Assembly (NCBI GenBank): GCA_011389865.1
Contig: JAABTL010000003.1
Location: forward strand, 85,931-149,930
Direction: 5' to 3'
Length of the DNA: 64,000 bases
Source: Trueperaceae bacterium
GTDB lineage: Bacteria > Deinococcota > Deinococci > Deinococcales > Trueperaceae
The notes under the pieces were generated by a model that worked only from the letters and a program-made list of their open reading frames with translations, made no database searches and was not told where the DNA came from. A program made the position numbers and the translations under genes. Below, piece after piece: positions 51,166-59,589 of the stretch; position 1 is the first letter of the stretch; every line of letters begins with the position of its first letter.

Positions 51166-52080
51166 TCACGCTCCCGGCGCCGCGTCGCGGACCCCGGGCC
51201 GTGCGGCGAGCGCCTCGATCAGGCCTTGGAGGTAGCCGATGGCGCGCGCGGCGGCGGTCGCGCCATCCGGGTGGTAGTCGAAGGGTTCGACGGCGACCGT
51301 GCCCGCGTAGTCCTCGCGCAGCAGCAGCCCGACGACGTCGGCGAAGCCGTCGTCGCCCTGGCCCGGGCCACGCCGGTTGCGGTCGTTGAGGTGCACGTGG
51401 GCCACGGTCCCATCGCGCAGGCCGCGCTCCAGCACGGTGGTCACCGGTTCGGACTCGCCGAGGCGGGCGGCGCGGGTGTCGATCATCGTGCGCAGGCCCG
51501 GGTGTTCGACCGCCCGCACGATCGCGGCGGCCTCGGCCCAGTTCGTGACGAAGCGCGTCTCCTGTGGGGAGAGCGGTTCGATCAGGTAGCGCACGCCGGC
51601 GCGATGGGCGTGCGCGGCGACGTCCGCGAAGGCCGCGCCGCCGCGCTCGGCGTCGCCCTCCGGGTCGTCGTCCGACAGCCTGCGCTGGTTGGGTGAGCCG
51701 TGCACCAGGACATCGCCGCCGAGGTCGGCGCACAGGTCGATCATCGCGTGCATGTGCGCCAGCGTGCGGGCGCGGACGGCCGTGTCCGCGCTGGTGATCG
51801 ACAGGCCAGGCGGCGCGGTGAGCAACCAGTGGAGCCCGGAGACCCGGATGCCGGCCGCCTCGGCGGCGCGGCGTAGGCGCGCGACGTCCGCCGGGCCGAG
51901 CGAGGCGGGGTCGTCGGCGAGCGTGAAGGGGGCGACCTCGAGTGCGTCGTAGCCGAGCGCCGCCGCCAGTTCGCACTGGGCCTCGAAGGGCCGGTCACGC
52001 AGGACCTCATTGCACAGCGCGATCGCGAAGGGGCGGGCGACCGTGCGCACCGCGGGGGCCGGCGACACGTGCCCGCTCAC
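51166..52080 (-). CDS. Sugar phosphate isomerase/epimerase (xylose isomerase-like TIM barrel)
   Basis: This 304-residue protein has the TIM-barrel fold with the metal or general-base regions RYLIEPLSPQET (Glu), LRTMIDTRAAR (Asp), VAHVHLNDRNRRGPG (His) and GTVAVEPFDYHP (Glu). It is one of three paralogous isomerase-like proteins in the region. The GTG at 52080 overlaps the tctA stop as GTGA; GTG 52068 is an alternative. Confidence 0.8.
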   Translation of the reverse strand: MSGHVSPAPAVRTVARPFAIALCNEVLRDRPFEAQCELAAALGYDALEVAPFTLADDPASLGPADVARLRRAAEAAGIRVSGLHWLLTAPPGLSITSADTAVRARTLAHMHAMIDLCADLGGDVLVHGSPNQRRLSDDDPEGDAERGGAAFADVAAHAHRAGVRYLIEPLSPQETRFVTNWAEAAAIVRAVEHPGLRTMIDTRAARLGESEPVTTVLERGLRDGTVAHVHLNDRNRRGPGQGDDGFADVVGLLLREDYAGTVAVEPFDYHPDGATAAARAIGYLQGLIEALAARPGVRDAAPGA

Positions 52081-53606
52081 GAACTGGCGCCCGTGGTGCC
52101 GTCGCGCGAGCGCCGCCTGAAGATCCGGCCCAGCAGGCGCTGCACGGGGGGAATGCCCAGCAGGACGGTCAACACGATGCCGAGCCACAGCGCCAGGCTG
52201 ATCGGGCGCGTGAGGAACGGCACCAGCGACCCCTCGGAGAGGACCAGGCCGCGGCGCAGGTTGCTGTCGAGGATGGGGCCGAGCACGACGCCGAGGATCA
52301 GCGGCGCCATGGGGAAGCCGTACATCCGCAGGATGAAGCCGAGGACGCCGAACCCGAGCATCACCCACACGTCGAAGAGGCGGCTGGCGATGGCGAAGGA
52401 GCCGACCGTGCACAGCACCAGGATGATCGGCATGAGCCGCGACGGCGGCACGCGCAGCACGAGCAGCAGCGGCTTGGTCAGCAGGAGTCCGTACAGCAGG
52501 ATCGCCGCGCTCGCGAGGAAGACCATCGCGGTGACCTCGTAGACGAACGAGGGGTTGGTGATCATGATCAGCGGCCCTGGCCGGATGCCGTGGATGAACA
52601 TGGCGGCGAGGAGCACGGCGGCGGGCGCCGAGCCGGGGACGGCCAACGTGAGGACGGGGATGATCGCGCCGGGGACGGCGGCGTTGTTGCCGGCCTCGGC
52701 CGCCATGAGGCCCTCGACCGAGCCCTTGCCGTACTTCTCCTTCTCCTTGCTCGCGCCGCGGGCGAGGGCGTACGAGGCCCAGGCGCCCATGTCCTCCCCG
52801 ACGCCGGGGATGAGGCCCATGAGGGTGCCCACGACCCCGGAGCGGATGATCGTCTTCCAGTATTGGAGGACCTCGCGGACCTTGGGGATGACGGAATCGG
52901 CGGACGTCTTGATGACCGCGGCCAGCGGCTGCTGCATGACGCTGAGGACCTCGGCGAAGCCGAACAGGCCCACCAGCACGGGCAGCAGGCCGAAGCCCCC
53001 GGCGAGGTTGGTGTCGCCGTAGGCGAAGCGCGGGTAGGAGTAGATGGCCTCCTGCCCGACCATGGCGACGAGCAGGCCGAGGAAGCCGGCGATCCAGCCC
53101 TTGAGCGGGTCGGTGAGTGCGGTGAGCCTCCCGGAGATGACCACGCCGAAGACGGCGAGCCAGAAGAACTCGAAGGACTGGAAGCGCAGGGCCGCCTCGG
53201 CGAGGAGCGGCGCGATCGTGGCGAGCATGATCATGCCGATGAACGAGCCCATGACCGAGCCGGCGGTGGCGATGCCCATGGCCTTGCCGCCCTCGCCTTG
53301 GCGGGCGAGCGGGTTGCCGTCCAGCGCGGTGGCGGCGTTGGCGGGCGTGCCGGGGATGTTGAGCAGGATGGCGCTGCGGCTGCCGCCGTAGATGGCGCCG
53401 ACGTACATGCACACGAGGATGAGGATCGCCTCGTCCGACGGGAGGCCGAAGGTTAGGGTCGTCAGGAGCGCCACGCCCAGCGTGGCGGTGAGGCCGGGGA
53501 GCATGCCGACGACGATGCCGAGCAGGGTCGCCCACAGGATGTCCCACAGCGACGTGAAGTCGAGGAAGCCGAGGATGCCGTTGAAGAAGTAGCCGAGGCC
53601 CTCCAT
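52077..53606 (-). CDS. tctA: Tripartite tricarboxylate transporter, large permease subunit TctA
   Basis: This 509-residue permease has about 12 helices. TctA signatures are present: GIVVGMLPGLTATLGVALLT, YVGAIYGGSRSAILLNIPG and LMGLIPGVGEDMGAWASYAL, plus EAGNNAAVPGAIIPVL. It works with TctB and the binding protein TctC to import organic acids. It lies 20 bases after tctB, and its stop overlaps the isomerase start. Confidence 0.92.
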   Translation of the reverse strand: MEGLGYFFNGILGFLDFTSLWDILWATLLGIVVGMLPGLTATLGVALLTTLTFGLPSDEAILILVCMYVGAIYGGSRSAILLNIPGTPANAATALDGNPLARQGEGGKAMGIATAGSVMGSFIGMIMLATIAPLLAEAALRFQSFEFFWLAVFGVVISGRLTALTDPLKGWIAGFLGLLVAMVGQEAIYSYPRFAYGDTNLAGGFGLLPVLVGLFGFAEVLSVMQQPLAAVIKTSADSVIPKVREVLQYWKTIIRSGVVGTLMGLIPGVGEDMGAWASYALARGASKEKEKYGKGSVEGLMAAEAGNNAAVPGAIIPVLTLAVPGSAPAAVLLAAMFIHGIRPGPLIMITNPSFVYEVTAMVFLASAAILLYGLLLTKPLLLVLRVPPSRLMPIILVLCTVGSFAIASRLFDVWVMLGFGVLGFILRMYGFPMAPLILGVVLGPILDSNLRRGLVLSEGSLVPFLTRPISLALWLGIVLTVLLGIPPVQRLLGRIFRRRSRDGTTGASS

Positions 53607-53626
53607 GGTCGTCTACACCTCGGCTT

Positions 53627-54169
53627 TCATGGGAGTCTCACCAGGAAGATACTTTCGAAGACGTATATCACGGCCCAGGCGGTGCCGCCGGCGATCACCA
53701 AGGCGACCGCGAGCCGCTGCCACACCGCGCGGCCTCGGCCGTAGCGCTGGAACTCGAGCAGCGCGACCGTGACGAAGACGAACAGGAAGGTGGCGAGCCA
53801 GAACGGCAGGCGACCGACGGCCAGACCCGCGAAGATCAGGCCGGCCACGAGCATCGTCGCGAGCCGATTGCGGCCGGCGTGCGGTGATTCGACGACGTAC
53901 CTGGGCTCCGTCCCGTCGTCCGCGTCCTCCGGGGCGGACGCCTCGGTTGGCGCCGCGGACGCGGCCGCGCGCAGCCCCAGGGTGGCGCGCACGGCCATGA
54001 GCAGGCCGAGCAGGCCGATGATGCCGCCGAGCAGTCCGGGGACGAGGCCCGGCGCGGTGACGGGGTCGGCGCCGATGCTGGCGAAGCGCGGCATGACCAG
54101 CGACTCGCGCACGACGACGGCGCCGAAGAGGGTGAGGACGATCCCGATGATGAGGTCAGCGCGATGCAT
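53627..54169 (-). CDS. tctB: Tripartite tricarboxylate transporter, small subunit TctB
   Basis: This 180-residue protein has four helices, beginning MHRADLIIGIVLTLFGAVVV, which is the usual TctB start, with a charged loop between the second and third. ATG 54169 is chosen on this basis; there is no clear ribosome site, and an upstream extension would enter the hairpin at 54184-54218. Confidence 0.85.
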   Translation of the reverse strand: MHRADLIIGIVLTLFGAVVVRESLVMPRFASIGADPVTAPGLVPGLLGGIIGLLGLLMAVRATLGLRAAASAAPTEASAPEDADDGTEPRYVVESPHAGRNRLATMLVAGLIFAGLAVGRLPFWLATFLFVFVTVALLEFQRYGRGRAVWQRLAVALVIAGGTAWAVIYVFESIFLVRLP

Positions 54170-54183
54170 GAGGAATGGGGGGC

Positions 54184-54218
54184 GGTTCGCCCCGGGCGCT
54201 CGATGCCCGGGGCGAACC
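54184..54218 (-). terminator. Intercistronic hairpin between tctC and tctB
   Basis: GGTTCGCCCCGGGC (54184-54197) pairs perfectly with GCCCGGGGCGAACC (54205-54218), 14 pairs with a 7-base loop. It fills most of the 60-base gap after the tctC stop. Like the hairpins at 4781 and 13956, it probably keeps binding-protein mRNA in excess of permease mRNA. Confidence 0.65.
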
Positions 54219-54229
54219 ACACACGTACG

Positions 54230-55243
54230 TCAGGGGCGCTCGATGCCGACGTCGGCAGGGGAGATGACGGCCTTGCCGCCGTCGTACAGCGTCCACGCCT
54301 GGTGGGAGATCGAGGGCCCCGCCTCCGCGATGGCCTCGTCGCCGTACATCGGGTTGAACAGCGCGCCGCGCTCGGCGGCGTACGACCGCAGGGCCTCGGA
54401 GTCCTTCATCACGTTCTCCCAGACCATGTTCATCGTCTCGACGACCTCTTCGGGGATGCCCACGGGCGCCCAGATGCCGAAGTAGTTGGAGGGGATGACG
54501 AGGTCGGGCATCCAGTCGGTGATGGGCGGGATCTCGCCGACGCCGTCGAGCACGAGGGGCTGGTTGGCGTACACGGCCAACGGGCGGAGGCGGCCGGCCC
54601 GCAGCATCTCGGCCTGCTCGACCGCCAACTGGGTGTTGACCTCGGCCTCGCCGGCCACCGTGGCGATGACGGCCGGGTTGCCGCCGTCGTACGGCACGTG
54701 CGAGTAGCTCAGGCCCGCGGCCTGGGCGATGTTCTCCATCACCGTGTGGCCCGCGGACGACAGGCCGGCGGTGGAGACCGTGATGCTGCCCGGGTTGGCC
54801 TCGAAGGCGGCCAGCAGCTGGTCGAAGGTCTGGTACGGCGTGTTGGGGTTCACGACGATGATGCTGGTGTTGGAGACGGCGAAGTAGGGGTGCCAGTCCT
54901 CGACCTTGGTGTCGAGCATGCCGAGCACCACGTAGGTGCCGACGTCGCGGATGGCGCCGGCGGCCCAGGTGTAGCCGTCCTTGTCGGCGGCCAGCGCGTT
55001 GGCGGTGCCGATCGAGCCTGAGGCGCCCGGCTGGTTGACGACGACGACGGCCACGCCCAGGGCGCCCTCGAGCTCGCTGGCGATGACGCGGGTGACCTGG
55101 TCGGTCGAGCCGCCCGCCGCCCAGGGCACGATGATCGTGATCGGACGGTCCGGCTGCCAGGGGTAGTCCTGCGCCGCCGCGAGACCGGCGACCAGACCGA
55201 GCACGACGAGAATGGCGATGAGGTTACGGAGGGTTCGTTTCAC
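54230..55243 (-). CDS. tctC: Tripartite tricarboxylate transporter substrate-binding protein (TctC/Bug family)
   Basis: This 337-residue Bug-family protein has a signal peptide (LIAILVVLGLVAGLAAAQD) and a mature start YPWQPDRPITIIVPWAAGGSTDQVTR, the canonical TctC start. VVVNQPGASGSIGTANALAADKDGYTW follows. GTG at 55243 has GAGGAGAG upstream. Bug proteins bind carboxylic acids, which suggests the imported sugar derivative carries a carboxylate. Confidence 0.9.
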   Translation of the reverse strand: MKRTLRNLIAILVVLGLVAGLAAAQDYPWQPDRPITIIVPWAAGGSTDQVTRVIASELEGALGVAVVVVNQPGASGSIGTANALAADKDGYTWAAGAIRDVGTYVVLGMLDTKVEDWHPYFAVSNTSIIVVNPNTPYQTFDQLLAAFEANPGSITVSTAGLSSAGHTVMENIAQAAGLSYSHVPYDGGNPAVIATVAGEAEVNTQLAVEQAEMLRAGRLRPLAVYANQPLVLDGVGEIPPITDWMPDLVIPSNYFGIWAPVGIPEEVVETMNMVWENVMKDSEALRSYAAERGALFNPMYGDEAIAEAGPSISHQAWTLYDGGKAVISPADVGIERP

Positions 55244-55309
55244 GATGCTCTCCTCGAGATGTTGGGATGATTGCTGCGAGGCCGCCGTGGCGGTCCCGCC
55301 CGTTGCGGT

Positions 55310-55329
55310 TCCACACGTCGTGGTGTGGA
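55310..55329. promoter_or_regulatory. 20-bp palindrome TCCACAC-GTCGTG-GTGTGGA upstream of tctC
   Basis: The 7-base arms are perfectly complementary around a 6-base centre, 67 bases before the tctC start. It could be an operator of the operon or a leader hairpin if transcription begins at the box near 55491. Confidence 0.4.
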
Positions 55330-55478
55330 GGCGGCATGCGGGCCTAACGCGATCGCTCCCTTCCCCGGGGCCCACCACCCGGCACGGATCCGCTGCGGGT
55401 TCAGCATCCACGGCCCCGAACGTTCCCAGGACCGGCGCCCATTGCACTCCACGATCACCCCGACACCGGATCGATGTT

Positions 55479-55492
55479 GTACCCGATGGTAT
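55479..55492. promoter_or_regulatory. Palindrome GTACC-CGAT-GGTAT with overlapping -10 box TACCAT
   Basis: On the minus strand TACCAT (55491-55486) is a good -10 box for the tctC operon, with a leader of about 235 bases. The symmetric element GTACC-N4-GGTAY recurs at 57495-57508 before the second isomerase/dehydrogenase pair, so it may be an operator common to both transcription units. Confidence 0.45.
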
Positions 55493-55510
55493 GTCCGGGG
55501 CCCGGGACCG

Positions 55511-56575
55511 TCAACGCATGCTGTCGCCGCTCAGGTACACCGGCCGGTGCTCGCGCACCGAGCGGTAGATCGCCTCGATCACCTCGATCGCACGCACCCC
55601 CTCGCTTCCGTCGATGGCGGGTGCGCGCCCGCTGGTGAGTGCGTCGAACACGTCGCGGTACTGCCGCCGGTGGTTCTCGAAGGAGATCGCCATCGGGTCG
55701 GCCGCGCCACCGGTCGCCTGCCCGCCGTACCGCGCCAGCGCGTCGTCGCGCTCGGCCTCGCCGCCCGCGCGGGTGCGCCAGTCGACGAGCATGTCGTCCT
55801 CGACGACGGCGACGCCGTCCTCGCCGTGGATGTGCAGCAGCTTCGGGCGCCCGGGCCACAGCGAGGTGGCGGCGGCGACGTGTCCAAGCGCGCCGCTCTC
55901 GTAGCGGAACACGGCCACCAGCGTGTCCTCGACCTCGAGGTCCCGGTGCGTGAGCGTGTCGGCGTACGCGAACACCTCGCGCACCGGTCCCATGATCCAC
56001 AGCAGCAGGTCGAGGTGGTGGATCGCCTGGTTCATCAGCGCGCCGCCGCCGTCGAGGCGGAAGGTGCCGCGCCAGTCCGCGCTGTCGTAGTAGGCCTGGT
56101 CGCGGAACCACTTGACGTAGGCATCGCCTTGCACCATGCGCCCGAGGCGCCCCTCGGCCACGGCCCGCCGCACGAACGCGTTGGCGTCCGCGAAGCGACT
56201 GTTGAAGATGGTCGACAGCACGACGCCGGCGGCCTCCGCCTCCGCGATCAAGGCCCGCGCCCGCTCGCTGGTGACCTCGAGCGGCTTCTCCACCACCACG
56301 TGCTTTCCCGCGCGGATGACTTCGAGTGCCGGTTCGAGGTGGGCGCCCGAGGGCGTGCAGATCGCGACCAGGTCGACCTCGGGGTCGGCGGCGATCGCCG
56401 CGACGTCGGGGTAGTGGCGGATGCCGTGGCGATCGGCCACGACCTGCGCCTGCTGGGGTGCGCTGGCGGTGATGCCGAGCAGGCGCGCGCGCTCGTCCGC
56501 GCCTACGGCGTCGATGTGGGCGGCGGAGATGTTGCCCGCCCCGACGATGGCGACGCCGTACGGCCGGCCCGTCAC
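55511..56575 (-). CDS. Gfo/Idh/MocA family dehydrogenase
   Basis: This 354-residue oxidoreductase has the Rossmann start GVAIVGAGNISAAHIDAV and the motif VVVEKPLEVT. The C-terminal catalytic region GGGALMNQAIHHLDLLLWIMG contains the conserved HHLD. The GTG start at 56575 overlaps the isomerase stop as GTGA. Probably an inositol- or sugar-type 2-/3-dehydrogenase. It forms a two-gene unit with the isomerase. Confidence 0.88.
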   Translation of the reverse strand: MTGRPYGVAIVGAGNISAAHIDAVGADERARLLGITASAPQQAQVVADRHGIRHYPDVAAIAADPEVDLVAICTPSGAHLEPALEVIRAGKHVVVEKPLEVTSERARALIAEAEAAGVVLSTIFNSRFADANAFVRRAVAEGRLGRMVQGDAYVKWFRDQAYYDSADWRGTFRLDGGGALMNQAIHHLDLLLWIMGPVREVFAYADTLTHRDLEVEDTLVAVFRYESGALGHVAAATSLWPGRPKLLHIHGEDGVAVVEDDMLVDWRTRAGGEAERDDALARYGGQATGGAADPMAISFENHRRQYRDVFDALTSGRAPAIDGSEGVRAIEVIEAIYRSVREHRPVYLSGDSMR

Positions 56576-57456
56576 GCCCGCACCCCCGCCGCGCCGAGCT
56601 CGGCCAGGGCGGCCTCGACGCAGGTGTGGGCGGCGTCGAGCGGATCGACACCGATTGGCGCGTAATGCGGCTCCAGGACGACGCTGCCGCGGTAGCCGTC
56701 GCGCGCGAGGGCGCGGAACTGCCCGCGGTAGTCGATGCGCCCCCGGCCGAGCGGCACGAAGGTCCCGAAGGAGGCGGGCTCGTTGCCGAGGTCCTTGAGG
56801 TGCACGTGGACGAGCCGGTCGGCGGGGATCGCCGCGTAGCCGTCGGGGTAGGGGGTGGCCTCGCCGGCCCCGAGCGCGTTGCCCGGGTCCCACAGGGCGG
56901 CGACGTGCGGGCGCAGGGCGTCGGCGAGGAGCGCGTCGAGGTGTCCCATGAAGCGGCCCAGCTCGGCACCGGTCGCCACCACGCAGACCGGCTCGTTCTC
57001 GATCGCCAGCACGACGTCATGGCGCCGCGCGACCTCCGCGGCCTCCGCCACGTGCCGGACCACCTGCTCGACGACCGCGTCGCTCCAGGGGACGCGGAAG
57101 AAGGTGAAGATGCGCACCAGGCGGGTGTCGAAGCGGCGGGCGGCCAGGCACGCGCGCTCGAGCAGCGCGAGGTTGTCGGCCACCGTCACCAGGCCGGGCA
57201 CGGCGAAGTCGGCGGCGGCGTCGCTCGGCCGCTCGTCGAGGGAGGACTTGAACACCGGCGAGGCGACGGCGCTGACGCGCAGGCCGTGCTGGCGGACGAT
57301 CGCCGCCGCGTCGTCGAGCGCGGCGTCGTCGAGCTGCGTCACGTTGCGGCCGTCGACGTTGCGTACCTCGACGAGCGGCAGCCCCCAGCGCGCGATGCTC
57401 GCGCAAGCGGTGGCGAACGACGCGTGCACCTCGTCGGCGATGATGCCGAGTTCCAT
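56572..57456 (-). CDS. Sugar phosphate isomerase/epimerase (xylose isomerase-like TIM barrel)
   Basis: This 294-residue protein has ligand regions VVLAIENEPVCVVATG (Glu), VAALWDPGNALGAGE (Asp), VHVHLKDLGNEP (His) and GSVVLEPHYAPIGVD (Glu). The ATG follows GGAGGTGTCCCC. First gene of the pair with the Gfo/Idh dehydrogenase. Confidence 0.85.
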   Translation of the reverse strand: MELGIIADEVHASFATACASIARWGLPLVEVRNVDGRNVTQLDDAALDDAAAIVRQHGLRVSAVASPVFKSSLDERPSDAAADFAVPGLVTVADNLALLERACLAARRFDTRLVRIFTFFRVPWSDAVVEQVVRHVAEAAEVARRHDVVLAIENEPVCVVATGAELGRFMGHLDALLADALRPHVAALWDPGNALGAGEATPYPDGYAAIPADRLVHVHLKDLGNEPASFGTFVPLGRGRIDYRGQFRALARDGYRGSVVLEPHYAPIGVDPLDAAHTCVEAALAELGAAGVRA

Positions 57457-57494
57457 GGGGACACCTCCGGATGAGCGTTCTCGCGTTCCGTACG

Positions 57495-57508
57495 GTACCA
57501 CCGGGTAC
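57495..57508. promoter_or_regulatory. Palindrome GTACC-ACCG-GGTAC upstream of the isomerase/dehydrogenase pair
   Basis: Perfect 5-base arms lie about 40 bases before ATG 57456. On the minus strand TACCGT within this region could be the -10 box. The same architecture occurs at 55479-55492. Confidence 0.45.
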
Positions 57509-57590
57509 GAGGCGCGGCCCGCCGAACGTCGCGGCGCTCGGACACACCACTCCCCTCGGCCACTGGACGGGGCTGCGCACGCCGCCTGCG

Positions 57591-58445
57591 TTACGGCGAG
57601 AACGTGATCGCGCTCGCCCGCATCGCGGCGCGGAACAGGCCGTTGAACGCCAGCGCGTCGCGGGCGGTGAACGCCACGGTCCGCTCGCCGGCGCGCTCGA
57701 CGCCGGGGATGAAGAGGCAGGCCTGGGCGCGGGCCTGGTGGTCGAAGTCGATCTCGGCGCGGGTGTCGGGTTCGAGCCGCCAGGCGGTCGCGTCGCGGGC
57801 GCGCGCGATCGCCTCCCGCGCGCCCTCGCGGATGAGCTGCTGGGCGCGCCGCGGGTGCAGGTGGATGGCCGAGAAGGTCGTGAGGCCCTCCTTGACGGCG
57901 ACGCCGACGATCCGCTCGCCGACCCAGTCGCGCACCTGCGCGACGGCCTGGTCGTCGCCGGTGACCAGCGTGACGGGCACGCCGAAGTGGCCCGCCAAAG
58001 CGGCGTTGATGCCGAACTCGCCGGTCGAGCGGCCGTTCAGCCGGACGTCGTTCACGTAGCCCGTCCAGGTGTGCGCGAGGGGCGCACGGAGCGTCCCCGC
58101 CTTGGCGTGGTAGCCGACGAAGAAGGCGGCGCCGACGCCGCGCAGGTCGACGCCCTGCATCATGCCCAGGGTCTTGTCGGAGCCGGTGATGAAGCGGACG
58201 CTCTCGTGCAGGTCGTCCGCGACGAGGTTGCGCATGCCGTCGTGGGCCTCGTTGACGACGACCTCCTCGGCGCCGCCCTCGAGCGCGCCCTCGACCGCCG
58301 CGTTGACCTCGCGCGTCAGCCGCGCGCGGGCGCGCTCGTACTCGACGGTCGACCGGGGGTGCCCGTCGACCTCCGGGGGCATGACCTGCACCCAACTCGT
58401 CACGCCGCAGATGCCCTCCATGTCGACCGAGATCAGGACCTTCAT
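57591..58445 (-). CDS. M55 family D-aminopeptidase (DppA-like)
   Basis: This 284-residue enzyme matches the DppA family. Asp8 and Glu10 in MKVLISVDMEGICGV are at the zinc-ligand positions known from Bacillus DppA. Further ligands are expected in VVNEAHDGMRN, FVGYHAKAG and NGRSTGEFGINAAL. It removes D-amino acids from the N-terminus of peptides. AAGGGAG precedes the ATG, and TACCAT (minus strand, 58480-58475) is a plausible -10 box. Confidence 0.88.
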   Translation of the reverse strand: MKVLISVDMEGICGVTSWVQVMPPEVDGHPRSTVEYERARARLTREVNAAVEGALEGGAEEVVVNEAHDGMRNLVADDLHESVRFITGSDKTLGMMQGVDLRGVGAAFFVGYHAKAGTLRAPLAHTWTGYVNDVRLNGRSTGEFGINAALAGHFGVPVTLVTGDDQAVAQVRDWVGERIVGVAVKEGLTTFSAIHLHPRRAQQLIREGAREAIARARDATAWRLEPDTRAEIDFDHQARAQACLFIPGVERAGERTVAFTARDALAFNGLFRAAMRASAITFSP

Positions 58446-58511
58446 GTCTGGCTCCCTTCGGGTTCGGGTGGGGGCATGGTAGCGGGTTGGGCGTGTCGCG
58501 CTGCGCGCACG

Positions 58512-58833
58512 TCAGCTACCCGATGCGGAATCGTTCGCGTAACCTTCGACCTCGGCACAGACGCTCATGACCTCCTCGAAGGTCGGCGCGTTCCCGAGGA
58601 AGAGCCCGGCGACGCGCATGGCGGCGGTGCGCTTTCGAGAGCGACGTGCCCCCCTTGAACACCACGTGTCGTCCGAACGGCGCCCGCTCCAGGACCGACA
58701 GCGCCCAAGCCACGTACGTGTCCTTCTCGAGGAGGTCCGCGGGACGCCCGAGGTACTGCGACGCGATCTCGAGGGCCTCTTGCCGGTCCGTCGCCGTCAG
58801 TTCGAAGAAGGCCTCAGTCAAGGCCGACCGCAC
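58512..58833 (-). pseudogene. Decayed AbiEii/AbiGii-type nucleotidyltransferase toxin
   Basis: The N-terminal part (from GTG 58833, overlapping the antitoxin by 20 bases) reads YLGRPADLLEKDTYVAWALS and ends in VVFKGGTSLSK, the nucleotidyltransferase motif. Directly after it the frame changes: another frame continues MRVAGLFLGNAPTFEEVMSV and AEVEGYAN, which resembles the C-terminal end of these toxins, with its stop at 58512. The central 150 or so residues, including the catalytic Asp residues after KGGTSLSK, are missing. This is an internal deletion with frameshift. Confidence 0.7.
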
Positions 58834-59443
58834 CGGATCCAGCGGAACCGCGGTCGAGCAGGGCTGCAGCCAGCCAAGTGGGGGCATGACCGACAAGCCG
58901 CTGCAGCTCCGCGCGGTCGCTCGCCCGAAGCCCCTCGACGAGGGGTCGCAGCGCCTCTGGCGCTCGTTCTCTGCCAAGCCATGTGCCTGCGCGCAGGAGT
59001 TGACCCGCTTTGGTTTCGGTCGTTCCAACGAGCCACGGTGGGGCGTGCCTCAGTCGAACCGTACGCCCGCCCAACTCGAGTTCCCGCGTGCGGCCGGTCG
59101 TGAGGTACAGGTACTGCACCGGATTCTGTGTGGTCAGACCCAGGGCGTTCGCGGCAGCCGCGGGAGTTGGCGCGATGCGCTCGCCAGTGGTGGCCGCCAA
59201 CGAGCGCACGACCGCCTCGATCGATGGCGCTCGCGGCCCGAAGCGGCCCACGACGGGGCGGACATAGGTACCACGGCCGATCCGCAACAGTTCACCCGAA
59301 CGCGCCAGGCGCGCGAGGGCCTGGTCGACCGCCGCTCGCGAACCGAGGCCCAGAAGCGCTCGGCTACGGATGACCGTACCTTCGGGCTGGCCATGGGCGT
59401 AGGAGAGGATGCGGTTGCGTGTGGAATGCGGCGAGCGCTTCAT
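58814..59443 (-). CDS. AbiEi-type antitoxin / DUF6088 family transcriptional regulator
   Basis: This 209-residue protein has an N-terminal winged helix (GTVIRSRALLGLGSRAAVDQALARLARSGELLRIGRGTYV, in two blocks) and a C-terminal domain found in DUF6088/AbiEi antitoxins (NPVQYLYLTTGRTRELEL, RTVRLRHAP). Such proteins neutralise AbiEii toxins and repress their own promoter. The frame is intact although the toxin is broken. The operator at 59446-59471 overlaps its promoter. Confidence 0.78.
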   Translation of the reverse strand: MKRSPHSTRNRILSYAHGQPEGTVIRSRALLGLGSRAAVDQALARLARSGELLRIGRGTYVRPVVGRFGPRAPSIEAVVRSLAATTGERIAPTPAAAANALGLTTQNPVQYLYLTTGRTRELELGGRTVRLRHAPPWLVGTTETKAGQLLRAGTWLGRERAPEALRPLVEGLRASDRAELQRLVGHAPTWLAAALLDRGSAGSGAVGLD

Positions 59444-59445
59444 AA

Positions 59446-59471
59446 GTCAGAAAATAGCATAGATTTCTGAC
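59446..59471. promoter_or_regulatory. Antitoxin operator with overlapping leaderless-type promoter
   Basis: GTCAGAAA (59446-59453) and TTTCTGAC (59464-59471) form a perfect 8-base inverted repeat with a 10-base spacer. On the minus strand TATTTT (59456-59451) is a -10 box seven bases before the antitoxin ATG. AbiEi-type antitoxins are known to bind inverted repeats at their promoters. The stretch is unusually AT-rich for this window. Confidence 0.6.
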
Positions 59472-59589
59472 ATGCAACCTCACCTAGGCTTCCGAAGTGG
59501 CCATCCCTCGCGTGAGCGCGCTGATCGACGGGCGGCCCGGCCGGGGCTGACCGCGACGGCGGGCGGCGACCGCGGCGTCCGGCCCCCGT

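Noticed and set aside
55455..57020. Long Arg/Ser/Thr-rich minus-strand frame over the Gfo/Idh and isomerase genes
   Set aside because: Low-complexity shadow translation; the overlapping frames at 55511-56575 and 56572-57456 have clear family motifs.
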